From NCBI GenBank assembly GCA_030433225.1, contig JAUIMD010000096.1, positions 1 to 7,176 of the forward strand: a stretch of DNA of 7,176 nt, written 5' to 3'. This DNA comes from Bacteroidia bacterium. GTDB taxonomy: Bacteria > Bacteroidota > Bacteroidia > Bacteroidales > UBA5342. Shown one piece after another: positions 1 through 6,831 of the stretch. The notes under the pieces were generated by a model. That model saw only the letters and a program-made list of their open reading frames with translations, made no database searches and was not told where the DNA came from. The position numbers were made by a program, and so were the translations under genes. How positions within the stretch are numbered: position 1 is the stretch's first letter; every line of letters starts with the position of its first letter.

Positions 1-1
1 C

Positions 2-1042
2 GTGTTAAAAGAGGGTAACAACCTACTCGCCATACAAGCCTGCAATTTACGAACCTCAAGCTCTGATTTTATAATCAACGCATCATTATTGGGCAGCGAT
101 ACTCCCAATGGGGTCATGGTAAGCGATAAAGCAATTGCATATACAAGTGCCATTCCTCTAAATGAGAGTGTTCGTGTAATGGCCCGCACCTTGGTTGGAA
201 ACACCTGGAGTGCGAAAAGTGACAAATTCTTTGGAATTGCCAATGATTACCAGGATTTAAAAATCACCGAAATCCATTACAATCCACTGCCACAAGATGC
301 CATAAACGGCAGCGAATTTGAGTTTATTGAACTCAAAAACACCGGGACATCTACCCTTAATTTAAGCGACCTTGAATTTGTGGATGGCATAAACTTCACC
401 TTTCCGAAAGAAACCCAGTTGGGTGCAGGGGAATTTGTGGTGCTGGCATCTAACACTGAACTGTTTTACGAACGTTACGGACAATTTGCCTTCGGACAAT
501 TTGGTGGTAAACTGGACAATAACGGGGAATGGCTTAAACTCAATACTCCGGCGAACGATACCATTATTTCGTTCCGCTATAACGATGGAGGTGAGTGGCC
601 TGCAGAGGCTGATGGCGAAGGTTATTCCCTGGTACCCGTTGCCTTGAACCCTGAAGGCGATCAATCCGATCCTTCGGCCTGGCGTGCATCATACGAAATG
701 AACGGCTCACCCGGACGGGATGACCTGGAACCCAATGCATTGCCAATTGTTGACGAAGATCAGGGAAGCGGAGTACTGCTATCACAAAACTACCCCAACC
801 CTACCAACGGGTTAACAACCATCCTTTACCAGTTGCCCTATAGTGCAACGGTTACCTTACGGGTGTACAATGCCATGGGGCAGGAAATTGCACAGCTGGT
901 AAATTCCCGACACAGTGCCGGGATGTACCAAACGCAATGGAATGCCGAAAATCATGCAGACGGTGTTTACTTTTATCGCCTGACCGTAGCAGGAAACCAA
1001 GGGAGTGAATCTATCACCAAAACGATGCTGCTGAGACGCTAA
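2..1042 (+). CDS. Secreted lamin-tail-domain protein with C-terminal T9SS sorting domain (5' end missing)
   Basis: The reading frame is open at the left edge and stops with TAA at 1040-1042, so this is the last ~346 residues of a larger protein; the GTG at position 2 is probably internal. Residues ~1-80 look like the end of beta-sandwich modules: GNNLLAIQACN resembles the tail of a galactose-binding-like domain, and RVMARTLVGNTWSA resembles a chitobiase-C-like module. Residues ~85-200 fit a lamin-tail domain (ITEIHYNP, EFEFIELKNTG, LSDLEF). Residues ~259-346 are a type A T9SS sorting domain: NYPNPTNG, VYNAMGQEIAQLV, WNAENHADGVYFYRL and a basic end, LLRR. Such domains direct outer-membrane export, and the tail is normally cleaved off. 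Proteins with this architecture sometimes carry a CotH kinase-like or nuclease module upstream, but that part is outside the window, so the function is unknown. It is convergent with the ara operon and probably unrelated to it. Confidence 0.88.
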   Translation: MLKEGNNLLAIQACNLRTSSSDFIINASLLGSDTPNGVMVSDKAIAYTSAIPLNESVRVMARTLVGNTWSAKSDKFFGIANDYQDLKITEIHYNPLPQDAINGSEFEFIELKNTGTSTLNLSDLEFVDGINFTFPKETQLGAGEFVVLASNTELFYERYGQFAFGQFGGKLDNNGEWLKLNTPANDTIISFRYNDGGEWPAEADGEGYSLVPVALNPEGDQSDPSAWRASYEMNGSPGRDDLEPNALPIVDEDQGSGVLLSQNYPNPTNGLTTILYQLPYSATVTLRVYNAMGQEIAQLVNSRHSAGMYQTQWNAENHADGVYFYRLTVAGNQGSESITKTMLLRR

Positions 1043-1058
1043 ATTATAGCGCATTTTG

Positions 1059-1098
1059 CCATTTGAGGCTGTTTGCTTAGGCGGACAGCCTCAAATGG
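1059..1098 (+). terminator. Long hairpin after the T9SS gene, possible terminator
   Basis: Perfect 14-bp inverted repeat: CCATTTGAGGCTGT at 1059-1072 and ACAGCCTCAAATGG at 1085-1098. As RNA the stem can continue inward through two U-G and two G-C pairs to a UUAG loop at 1077-1080, giving about 18 pairs. It starts 17 nt after the stop codon, which suits a 3'-end structure. No T-run follows on either strand, so it is not a canonical intrinsic terminator. It could instead stabilise the mRNA end or be a small repeat element. Confidence 0.5.
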
Positions 1099-1354
1099 TT
1101 GAATAGGGCTGGTTCCTGCAATAGTGGAACGCTCCTTCTTACGCCCCTTCAGGGCTTAATCTCCCTAATACAACCTATCTGATACCGGGAAAAAATTATC
1201 CGGCAAGGCGTGTTAAATAGAGACGCCTTTCCACCATCAGGGACAAAAACACAGCATCTGTATATCAAACCATGAAAGATAGTGTCCTGATAGAACTTCA
1301 ACACCACACCTATTGAACAGACCCCCTTACCCCCTGAGGGACCGCTGTATAACA
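1099..1354. other. Non-coding stretch with several weak inverted repeats
   Basis: I see no convincing gene here. A 68-codon minus-strand frame (1355-1149) has no recognisable motif and looks spurious. The stretch holds GTTCC/GGAAC (1112-1116, 1126-1130), GCCC/GGGC around TTCA (1143-1155), AAGGCGT/ACGCCTT with an 11-nt spacer (1205-1211, 1223-1229), TCAGGGACA with TGTCCTGA (1237-1245, 1283-1290, one extra G) and CCCTGAGGG (1332-1340). The GC-rich near-palindromes near both ends resemble intergenic repeats I remember from Bacteroidota genomes, but I cannot confirm this. It may be a decayed repeat element. Confidence 0.35.
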
Positions 1355-1383
1355 AAAAAGGCCGTCTGCACGACGACCTTTTT
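1355..1383 (-). terminator. Rho-independent terminator of the ara operon
   Basis: Read on the minus strand, AAAAAGG-T-CGTC, a 5-nt loop (GTGCA) and GACG-G-CCTTTTTT form a 12-pair stem, with one U-G wobble, that runs into a T-tract. It lies 21 bp past the araB stop codon. On the plus strand the wobble becomes a C/A mismatch but a T-run still follows, so it could also stop readthrough from the left-hand gene. Confidence 0.88.
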
Positions 1384-1404
1384 CATTTATCTGTAAAACA
1401 GGGC

Positions 1405-3051
1405 TTATGAAAAGAATTCCTTTTCGGTTAACGCCCCTAATTTTAAATACTCGGCATAATACGTTTTGTATTGTTCATGCGCTTCCAAATTGGGCACGTA
1501 TTCACTTTCAAAACCTTGCCCCATTGCCTTTTGTGCCTCTTCCACTTTGGCATATACACCCGCATTCACAGCCGCGAACATAGCAGCACCTAAAGCACAG
1601 GTTTGTTCAGAGGCCACTACTTTAATGGGCATTCCCAACACATCAGAAAGGGTCTGCATTACAAAGCGGGATTTTTTGGCTACGCCACCTAACGCAATTA
1701 CTTGTTGGATTTCTACCCCATTTTCGATAAAACGGTCGATAATTGCTTTTGAACCAAATGCAGTGGCTTCTACCAAAGCACGGAAAACCATGGGAGCAGT
1801 TGAACCAAGGTTAATGCCTGTGATGGTTCCTTTCACCTTTTGGTTGGCATCAGGCGTACGGCGACCGTTCATCCAATCGGTAGCCAGCAGAGCGGTTTCC
1901 CCAATTTCCAGCTTTTCGGCCTCATCGGCCAAAGCAGGAATAATTTTATTGCGAATGGCATCTGCTTTGTCGGCATCATCCAAAAACTGCAGAGGCCATT
2001 CAATCAATCGCTTAAACCAGGCATATACATCGCCAAAGGCCGACTGTCCGGCTTCAAGGCCTACCATCCCTGGCAGTACCGATCCATCCACCTGACCACA
2101 GATACCAGGAATCAGCTTGTCCTGCACATCGGCATACGATGCTGCCATAATATCGCAGGTAGAAGTTCCCATAATGCGAACGAAGGATTTTTCCACCACT
2201 TCGCCCCCTACGGCACCCATGTGTGCATCAAAAGCACCTACACCTACTTTCACATTTTCTGACAAGCCAAGCTTGGCAGCCCATTCGGGAGTTAAGGTAC
2301 CTACCACCTCACTGCTGTCGTAGGTTTTTTCGAACAGACGGTCACGGAATCCAGCCAAAAGCGGATCCAGCGTGGTGAGGAACTTTTCGGATGGAAGTCC
2401 ACCCCAGCTCTCGTGCCACATGGCTTTGTGCCCTGCCGCACAACGGCTGCGCTTCACCTCTTCGGGTTTTGTGTTTCCGGTAATAACGGCCGGTAACCAA
2501 TCGCAATATTCAATCCAGCTATACGCTGCTTTCCGTATTTTTTCGTCCTCGCGCAGTACGTGCAAAGCCTTAGCCCACACCCACTCCGACGAATAAATTC
2601 CACCTTCGTACTGGGTATAATCCACATCCCATTTTGCAGCCAACGCGTTAATTTCGTCCGCTTCTTTTACTGCGGTATGGTCTTTCCATAAAATAAACAT
2701 GGCATTGGGATCTTCTTCGAACCCGGGGGTTAAGGCCAGTGGTGTTCCCTCACTATTGGTAAAACAGGGGGTACTTCCGGTGGTATCAAAAGCCATTCCC
2801 ACTACATTTTCTGCGGTGCCGGCCGGGCAGTTGCTCAAAGCATCTTTTACCGTGTATTCCAGTCCTTCTAAATAATCAAGCGGATGTTGGCGGTATTGGT
2901 CTTTGTGGGGTACACAATACTTTCCATCCATCCAACGGCTATAATATTTTACTGATGTTGCCAGTTCTTCACCGGTGTGCGCATCAATAATGATGGATCG
3001 GCAGGAATCGCTTCCGTAATCAAGGCCGATCACAAATTTCTTATCAGACAT
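1405..3051 (-). CDS. araB: L-ribulokinase AraB
   Basis: FGGY-family sugar kinase of 548 residues that would phosphorylate L-ribulose with ATP to L-ribulose 5-phosphate in the cytoplasm, the second step of bacterial L-arabinose breakdown. The N-terminal phosphate loop is GLDYGSDSCR (residues 9-18); ribulokinases have GSDS here. The block VKYYSRWMDGKYC, then QYRQHPLDYLE, matches remembered E. coli AraB (VEWYPRWQKGQFC, QFRHHPRDYIE). D275 in GAFDAHMGAVGG is the predicted catalytic base. MGTSTCD (294-300) and GGVAKKS (455-461) form the nucleotide side, and CALGAAMFAAV (485-495) is typical of the C-terminal lobe. Length is close to the ~560 of the family. The ATG lies 30 bp after araD, so the two are cotranscribed, and a terminator follows. 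A different pentulokinase is possible but less likely given these blocks and the neighbouring araD. Confidence 0.95.
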   Translation of the reverse strand: MSDKKFVIGLDYGSDSCRSIIIDAHTGEELATSVKYYSRWMDGKYCVPHKDQYRQHPLDYLEGLEYTVKDALSNCPAGTAENVVGMAFDTTGSTPCFTNSEGTPLALTPGFEEDPNAMFILWKDHTAVKEADEINALAAKWDVDYTQYEGGIYSSEWVWAKALHVLREDEKIRKAAYSWIEYCDWLPAVITGNTKPEEVKRSRCAAGHKAMWHESWGGLPSEKFLTTLDPLLAGFRDRLFEKTYDSSEVVGTLTPEWAAKLGLSENVKVGVGAFDAHMGAVGGEVVEKSFVRIMGTSTCDIMAASYADVQDKLIPGICGQVDGSVLPGMVGLEAGQSAFGDVYAWFKRLIEWPLQFLDDADKADAIRNKIIPALADEAEKLEIGETALLATDWMNGRRTPDANQKVKGTITGINLGSTAPMVFRALVEATAFGSKAIIDRFIENGVEIQQVIALGGVAKKSRFVMQTLSDVLGMPIKVVASEQTCALGAAMFAAVNAGVYAKVEEAQKAMGQGFESEYVPNLEAHEQYKTYYAEYLKLGALTEKEFFS

Positions 3052-3081
3052 AATTGTTTTAATTTATTGGCTTTTCTGCTG

Positions 3082-3774
3082 TTATTTTTGACCGTAATAT
3101 GCGCCCGGTCCGTGCTTGCGGAAATAGTGCTTTTTAATGAGTAGCGGGTTCATGGCCAGGTTTGGATTAACCGCCAAAGATATGGAGGCCATTTTGGCGC
3201 ATTGTTCCATTACCACAGCATTGTGTACGGCATCGTGCGCATCTTTACCCCACGAAAACGGACCGTGGTTGTGCACCAAAACTCCGGGAATTTCATTGGG
3301 GTTCTTATCCTTAAACGTTTCAATAATTACGGTACCGGTTTCCAGCTCATAGCCTTTTTCACCAAACACCTCTTCTTCGGTCATTTGACGGGTACAGGGG
3401 ATATCGGCTGCAAAATAGTCGGCCTGTGTTGTACCAATGTTGGGGATACCAACTCCGGCCTGTGCCCAAGCTGTGGCATAAGTAGAATGTGTATGTACGA
3501 TTCCTCCAATTTCAGGAAATGCCTTGTATAATTCAAGGTGGGTGGCCGTATCGGACGAAGGCTTCAGGTTGCCTTCCAGTACGTTTCCGTCTAAATCGAT
3601 GCACACCATGTCGGAGGCCTTCATCACATCGTATTCCACACCACTGGGTTTAATCACCACAATTCCACTCTCTCTGTCGATAGCACTCACATTTCCCCAG
3701 GTAAAAATTACCAATCCATGCTTCACTAAATCTATGTTCGCTTTAAAAACGATTTCTTTTAAATCCTCTTTCAT
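3082..3774 (-). CDS. araD: L-ribulose-5-phosphate 4-epimerase AraD
   Basis: Class II aldolase/epimerase family, 230 residues. It would convert L-ribulose 5-phosphate to D-xylulose 5-phosphate, the exit from the arabinose route into the pentose phosphate pathway. Predicted metal ligands by comparison with E. coli AraD are D75 (SSDTATH), H94 and H96 (VHTHS) and H170 (HNHGPFSWG). D119 in TTQADYF matches the catalytic Asp, and the end AYYGQK carries the conserved Tyr. GNVSAIDR (27-34) and KPSGVEY (42-48) are phosphate-binding segments. An upstream ATG at 3846 would add 24 residues (MREGRQLRQT...) with no family counterpart. The ATG at 3774 (MKEDLKEIV) aligns with E. coli MLEDLKRQV and gives the usual 230-residue length, so I chose it. 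UlaF and SgbE paralogues catalyse the same reaction; the araB neighbour favours AraD. Confidence 0.95.
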   Translation of the reverse strand: MKEDLKEIVFKANIDLVKHGLVIFTWGNVSAIDRESGIVVIKPSGVEYDVMKASDMVCIDLDGNVLEGNLKPSSDTATHLELYKAFPEIGGIVHTHSTYATAWAQAGVGIPNIGTTQADYFAADIPCTRQMTEEEVFGEKGYELETGTVIIETFKDKNPNEIPGVLVHNHGPFSWGKDAHDAVHNAVVMEQCAKMASISLAVNPNLAMNPLLIKKHYFRKHGPGAYYGQK

Positions 3775-3852
3775 GTTTTTAAACTTGTCAATTCTATTCA
3801 AATCATAAGCCGCGCCTGTTTGCCTGAGCTGCCTTCCTTCCCGCAATTACGT

Positions 3853-4539
3853 TCAAATACCAAAGGTCGATCCCTCACTTATCAGATCGTGGTATTTTTG
3901 CTCGTTAAAACAGTACAGGTAGGCTCCCCGCTTAGACGATTCCTTGTCTTTTTCTTCCAGTTTCTCCAGCACGTTCATCTGCAGAATTTTTTTACGGAAA
4001 TTCCGTTTGTCCAGCTCGTGCTGAAATACGGCCTCGTACATACGCTGCAATTGTGTAAGGGTAAATTTCTCGGGCAGCAGGTTAAAGCCTATAGGCTCCG
4101 TTGCGGCCTTTCTGCGCAGGCGTTTCAAGGCTCGTATCACCATTGCGTTGTGGTCGAAAATCAAATCAGGAACCTCCTTAAACAATACCCAATGGGCGTT
4201 GTGTTTTTCCACCAGTGCACGGTCAGAGTCGTCGATGTTAATAAGGGCAAAGTAGGCCGCAGAAATTACGCGGTCACCGGGGTCACGCCCTACATCGCCA
4301 AAGGCGGCCAATTGCTCCATGTACACATTCTGCAGTCCGGTAAGGTTTTCCAATACGCGGGCTGCTGCGTCATCCAGGCTTTCTTCTTCTTTCAGGAAAC
4401 CGCCCATCAATGACCATTTTCCTTTGGCAGGTTCGAAACTCCTTTTCAGCAAAAGAAGTTTCAAACCTTCATTATCAAATCCGAAAATGATGCAATCTAC
4501 GGCAATGTTAAACCGGTCGTATCCTGAATAATGCGTCAT
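3853..4539 (-). CDS. araR: AraR-type regulator: degenerate Nudix domain plus winged helix
   Basis: A 228-residue protein with a Nudix fold (residues ~10-145) and a C-terminal winged helix-turn-helix (~157-215). The Nudix box lies at 47-69. It keeps G47, E53, R61 and G68 of GX5EX7REUXEEXGU, but the catalytic REUXEE segment reads RVLENL, so the second position is Val and the final EE is Asn-Leu. Hydrolase activity is therefore unlikely, and the domain probably serves as a sugar sensor. The C-terminal part (FTLTQLQRMYEAVF, DKRNFRKKIL, then a basic wing KRGAYLYCF) is the NrtR/AraR-type DNA-binding module. As I recall, a protein of this type controls arabinose genes in Bacteroides thetaiotaomicron and responds to L-arabinose. 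Here it starts 15 bp after the transporter stop, inside the operon, so it probably regulates its own expression. Its operators are likely the palindromes at 6508-6610; that link is inferred. Confidence 0.85.
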   Translation of the reverse strand: MTHYSGYDRFNIAVDCIIFGFDNEGLKLLLLKRSFEPAKGKWSLMGGFLKEEESLDDAAARVLENLTGLQNVYMEQLAAFGDVGRDPGDRVISAAYFALINIDDSDRALVEKHNAHWVLFKEVPDLIFDHNAMVIRALKRLRRKAATEPIGFNLLPEKFTLTQLQRMYEAVFQHELDKRNFRKKILQMNVLEKLEEKDKESSKRGAYLYCFNEQKYHDLISEGSTFGI

Positions 4540-4554
4540 TCCTATTGAAGTTTT

Positions 4555-6441
4555 CTACCAGAAAATAGCGTATAAAACAATAATGATCAACACAATACCC
4601 ATGGCACCAATAAAGAATGTTTTATCGGTTTTAAATAGGGTTGGATCGTATTCGTACGACTTGTTGTCCATCTTATCGCTATTGGCATTGGTAAATAAAA
4701 TCACGGATACAAAGCCCAATAAGAAAGTCATCAGGAAGATGGAGTGGAACCCGATGTTACGCAGGCTCATTCCAAATAAATCTGTTCCCCATAGCAAACC
4801 GGTTACCAATGTAATCACCGCAATGGCAGCAGCCACTTTACCCCCTTTTTGAAGGTTTTTACGGTTTTTATCGGACAATGGAGCAGCAGGTACCTGGTGC
4901 TTATCGGTCAGGGTAATTACCATGGCGGTGGAAATCAAAATCATACAAACATATCCCATACGGATAATGAACGGAAGTTCGGGCAAAGCCACTTTAAACA
5001 GGATGCCCAGTGGGATTGTAATAATGGTGGTCCACAGCGCCGCACGGTTGGTGGCACGTTTCCACAATAGTCCCATACCAAATACCACTACAACGCCAGG
5101 GTAAATAAACCCGGTGTATTCCTGAATGTACTGGAATGCCTGATCCAATCCACCCAACAAAGGTTTGGCAGAGATCATCGCAATTACCAGCGCCACAAAA
5201 GCAGTAATCCGTCCTACGGTTACCAATTTCTTTTCTGAAGCTTCTTTGTTGATATGGTCGCGGTAAATATCCAGCGTAAAAATGGTGGATGTTGAGTTAA
5301 GCATGGAGGCCAGGGAAGAAACCACGGCCGCTACCAGTGCAGCAAATGCGAGGCCGCGAATCCCCACCGGTGCAAAGTTTCTCAACAACCAGGGATAAGC
5401 CTGGTCGGCCTTGTCGATGGATCCCTGCAGGCCTTCTACAGTTTGGCTTAAGTCAGGGTGATTGAACATTACAAAGGCAGTAATACCCGGAACAATAACG
5501 ATGATGGGGATAAGAATTTTCAGGTATCCGGCAAAAATCAGTCCGCGTTTGGCTTCTTTTAAGTTTTTAGCTGCCAACCCTTTTTGAATGATGTACTGGT
5601 TAAAACCCCAATAACCAATGTTGGTCAACCACATGGCACCAAAAATTACGGCCAAACCTGGCAGATCGATAAATGGATCTTTCGTTCCCCCCATTCCATC
5701 AGGAATTAGGCTCACCCCTTCTTCTATAATCATATTAAAGTGCAGGTCAGAAGGTACTTCGCGCACTTTGGAAAGTACAATTTTAAATCCTTCAAACGCC
5801 GAACCGGAATCTCCTGCTACGGCATCAAGGGCAAAAAATGCGGTAATAAGGCCACCTCCAACAAGGAAAATCACCTGAATTACATCGGTCCATGCTACGG
5901 CTTTCAATCCACCGTAAATGGAATAAATACCGGCAAAAACCAACAGGCCGGGCACGCCATATGCCATTGGCACTCCCAGGATTTGCTCCATGGCCAACGC
6001 TCCCAGCCAGGCTACGGAGGTAAGGTTTACAAATACATACACCAACAACCAAAAGAAAGAAAAGAAAAAGCTCACGCCAGCACCATAACGCTCTTTGGCA
6101 AATTGGGGCATGGTGTAAATTTTCTTGTCAATCATCAGGGGAAGTAAAAACTTGGCCACCAATATAAGGGTGATGGCAGCCAGCCACTCGTAGGCGGCAA
6201 TTCCAAGGCCAATGGCAAAACCGGAACCTGACATTCCGATAAAGTGCTCAGCCGAAATGTTGGCAGCAATCAAAGAGGCTCCGATTGCCCACCAGGATAG
6301 GGTTCCTCCTGCAAGAAAATAATCTTTGGAGTCTTCCTCTTTCCCTTCTTTTCCACGGGAAAGATACAACCCCAGCCCTACAATAATTATCGCATAACCG
6401 ATAAAAATAATGTAATCAACTGTAGTAAATCCAGCATTCAT
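4555..6441 (-). CDS. Na+/sugar symporter, SGLT-like (SSS family), probable arabinose importer
   Basis: Inner-membrane sodium:solute symporter of 628 residues with about 14 hydrophobic segments and no cleavable signal peptide. Long blocks match remembered Vibrio vSGLT: ASLIAANISAE, IYSIYGGLKAV, TDVIQVIFLV, YWGFNQYIIQ, VSSLASMLNST and QAFQYIQEYTG. Predicted Na+ site residues are kept: A59, I62, A372, S375 and S376 (vSGLT A62, I65, A361, S364, S365). Sugar-site residues E85, N274, Y277 (gate), K308 and Q440 match vSGLT E88, N260, Y263, K294 and Q428. H66 replaces Gln69 and A88 replaces Ser91; human SGLT1 has His and Ala there. First gene of the operon, followed by araR, araD and araB, so L-arabinose or a related sugar is the likely substrate, but residues alone do not settle it. 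The ATG at 6441 gives a normal N-terminus before helix 1 (VDYIIFIGYAIIIVG). Confidence 0.9.
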   Translation of the reverse strand: MNAGFTTVDYIIFIGYAIIIVGLGLYLSRGKEGKEEDSKDYFLAGGTLSWWAIGASLIAANISAEHFIGMSGSGFAIGLGIAAYEWLAAITLILVAKFLLPLMIDKKIYTMPQFAKERYGAGVSFFFSFFWLLVYVFVNLTSVAWLGALAMEQILGVPMAYGVPGLLVFAGIYSIYGGLKAVAWTDVIQVIFLVGGGLITAFFALDAVAGDSGSAFEGFKIVLSKVREVPSDLHFNMIIEEGVSLIPDGMGGTKDPFIDLPGLAVIFGAMWLTNIGYWGFNQYIIQKGLAAKNLKEAKRGLIFAGYLKILIPIIVIVPGITAFVMFNHPDLSQTVEGLQGSIDKADQAYPWLLRNFAPVGIRGLAFAALVAAVVSSLASMLNSTSTIFTLDIYRDHINKEASEKKLVTVGRITAFVALVIAMISAKPLLGGLDQAFQYIQEYTGFIYPGVVVVFGMGLLWKRATNRAALWTTIITIPLGILFKVALPELPFIIRMGYVCMILISTAMVITLTDKHQVPAAPLSDKNRKNLQKGGKVAAAIAVITLVTGLLWGTDLFGMSLRNIGFHSIFLMTFLLGFVSVILFTNANSDKMDNKSYEYDPTLFKTDKTFFIGAMGIVLIIIVLYAIFW

Positions 6442-6507
6442 TTTTTAAGTATTTAATTTTTATGAGATTTATTTGATTTTTTAGATGTTCCGCCCAAATC
6501 AGCCCCC

Positions 6508-6526
6508 AAAATAATTGAATTATTTT
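6508..6526. promoter_or_regulatory. 19-bp perfect palindrome, candidate AraR operator
   Basis: AAAATAATT-G-AATTATTTT, with 9-bp arms centred on position 6517. It sits between the predicted promoter element at 6549-6556 and the transporter ATG at 6441, in the 5' leader. A repressor bound here could block transcription of the operon. A/T-rich palindromes also arise by chance in such DNA, so the role is inferred. Confidence 0.45.
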
Positions 6527-6548
6527 ACATTCAGAAATGTTAATTTTC

Positions 6549-6556
6549 CAAAAATA
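6549..6556 (-). promoter_or_regulatory. Bacteroidota -7 promoter element for the ara operon
   Basis: On the minus strand this reads TATTTTTG, an exact match to the TAnnTTTG consensus of Bacteroidota housekeeping promoters. A TTG at 6583-6581 is the only nearby -33 candidate, and its 24-bp spacing is longer than usual. Transcription would start near 6540 and give a leader of roughly 100 nt before the transporter. A second exact TATTTTTG lies at 6670-6677 on the same strand, with no -33 match and a leader of over 200 nt. Confidence 0.5.
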
Positions 6557-6557
6557 G

Positions 6558-6574
6558 AGTGTAAACATAACACT
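6558..6574. promoter_or_regulatory. Inverted repeat AGTGT-N7-ACACT beside the promoter element
   Basis: AGTGT (6558-6562) and ACACT (6570-6574) form a 17-bp inverted repeat one base from the -7 element, inside the -33/-7 spacer of the minus-strand promoter. ACACT recurs in the same orientation at 6602-6606, 32 bp away, about three helical turns. The placement suits an operator, but the arms are short. Confidence 0.35.
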
Positions 6575-6590
6575 TAAATTCAATACTGCA

Positions 6591-6610
6591 AAATAGAAAA
6601 TACACTATTT
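6591..6610. promoter_or_regulatory. Inverted repeat AAATAG-N8-CTATTT upstream of the ara promoter
   Basis: The 6-bp arms at 6591-6596 and 6605-6610 make a 20-bp site just upstream of the minus-strand promoter and overlap the second ACACT copy. A wider pair, AAATAAC (6612-6618) and GTTATTT (6635-6641) with a 16-bp spacer, follows directly. Either could be a binding site for a dimeric regulator, or chance in A/T-rich DNA. Confidence 0.3.
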
Positions 6611-6753
6611 AAAATAACTGACCAATTCTTACCTGTTATTTATGAAAACGAGATGTTTATGCGGGTTTGCAAAAATAAGAACCTGAAAAGTAAAACCACA
6701 CGTTTGGTTGTTTTTTTCGTACTTCAAGGGCTTTATTATCAGGTAGGATTTAA

Positions 6754-6761
6754 TACTTTTA
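6754..6761 (+). promoter_or_regulatory. Weak candidate -7 element for galM
   Basis: TACTTTTA matches TAnnTTTG at 7 of 8 positions and lies ~70 bp before the galM start. I see no TTG at a suitable -33 distance. No exact TAnnTTTG occurs on the plus strand between 6600 and 6831. In the rest of the 6442-6831 gap I find no small gene and no riboswitch-like structure. Confidence 0.2.
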
Positions 6762-6831
6762 CACACTTTAAAAAAACACGCATTTGCTGTAAGGTACGGG
6801 CTGCGGCAAACCCATCAATACGTAATATAAA

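Noticed and set aside
1149..1355. 68-codon minus-strand frame between the operon terminator and the hairpin
   Set aside because: It starts inside the terminator, spans several inverted repeats and has no domain-like composition.
1466..2095. 209-codon plus-strand frame antisense to araB
   Set aside because: It is a shadow of the araB coding frame; the Ser/Ala/Pro-rich product has no motif, and the minus-strand kinase is unambiguous.
3775..3846. 24-residue N-terminal extension of AraD from the ATG at 3846
   Set aside because: The added residues have no family counterpart, and the ATG at 3774 gives the normal 230-residue protein with an N-terminus that aligns with E. coli AraD.
3820..4413. 197-codon plus-strand frame antisense to araR
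   Set aside because: It is a shadow frame over the regulator gene, with no recognisable domain.
6670..6677. Second exact TATTTTTG on the minus strand as the main operon promoter
   Set aside because: There is no -33-like TTG at a suitable distance and the leader would exceed 200 nt; the 6549-6556 element is better placed. It remains a possible alternative start.
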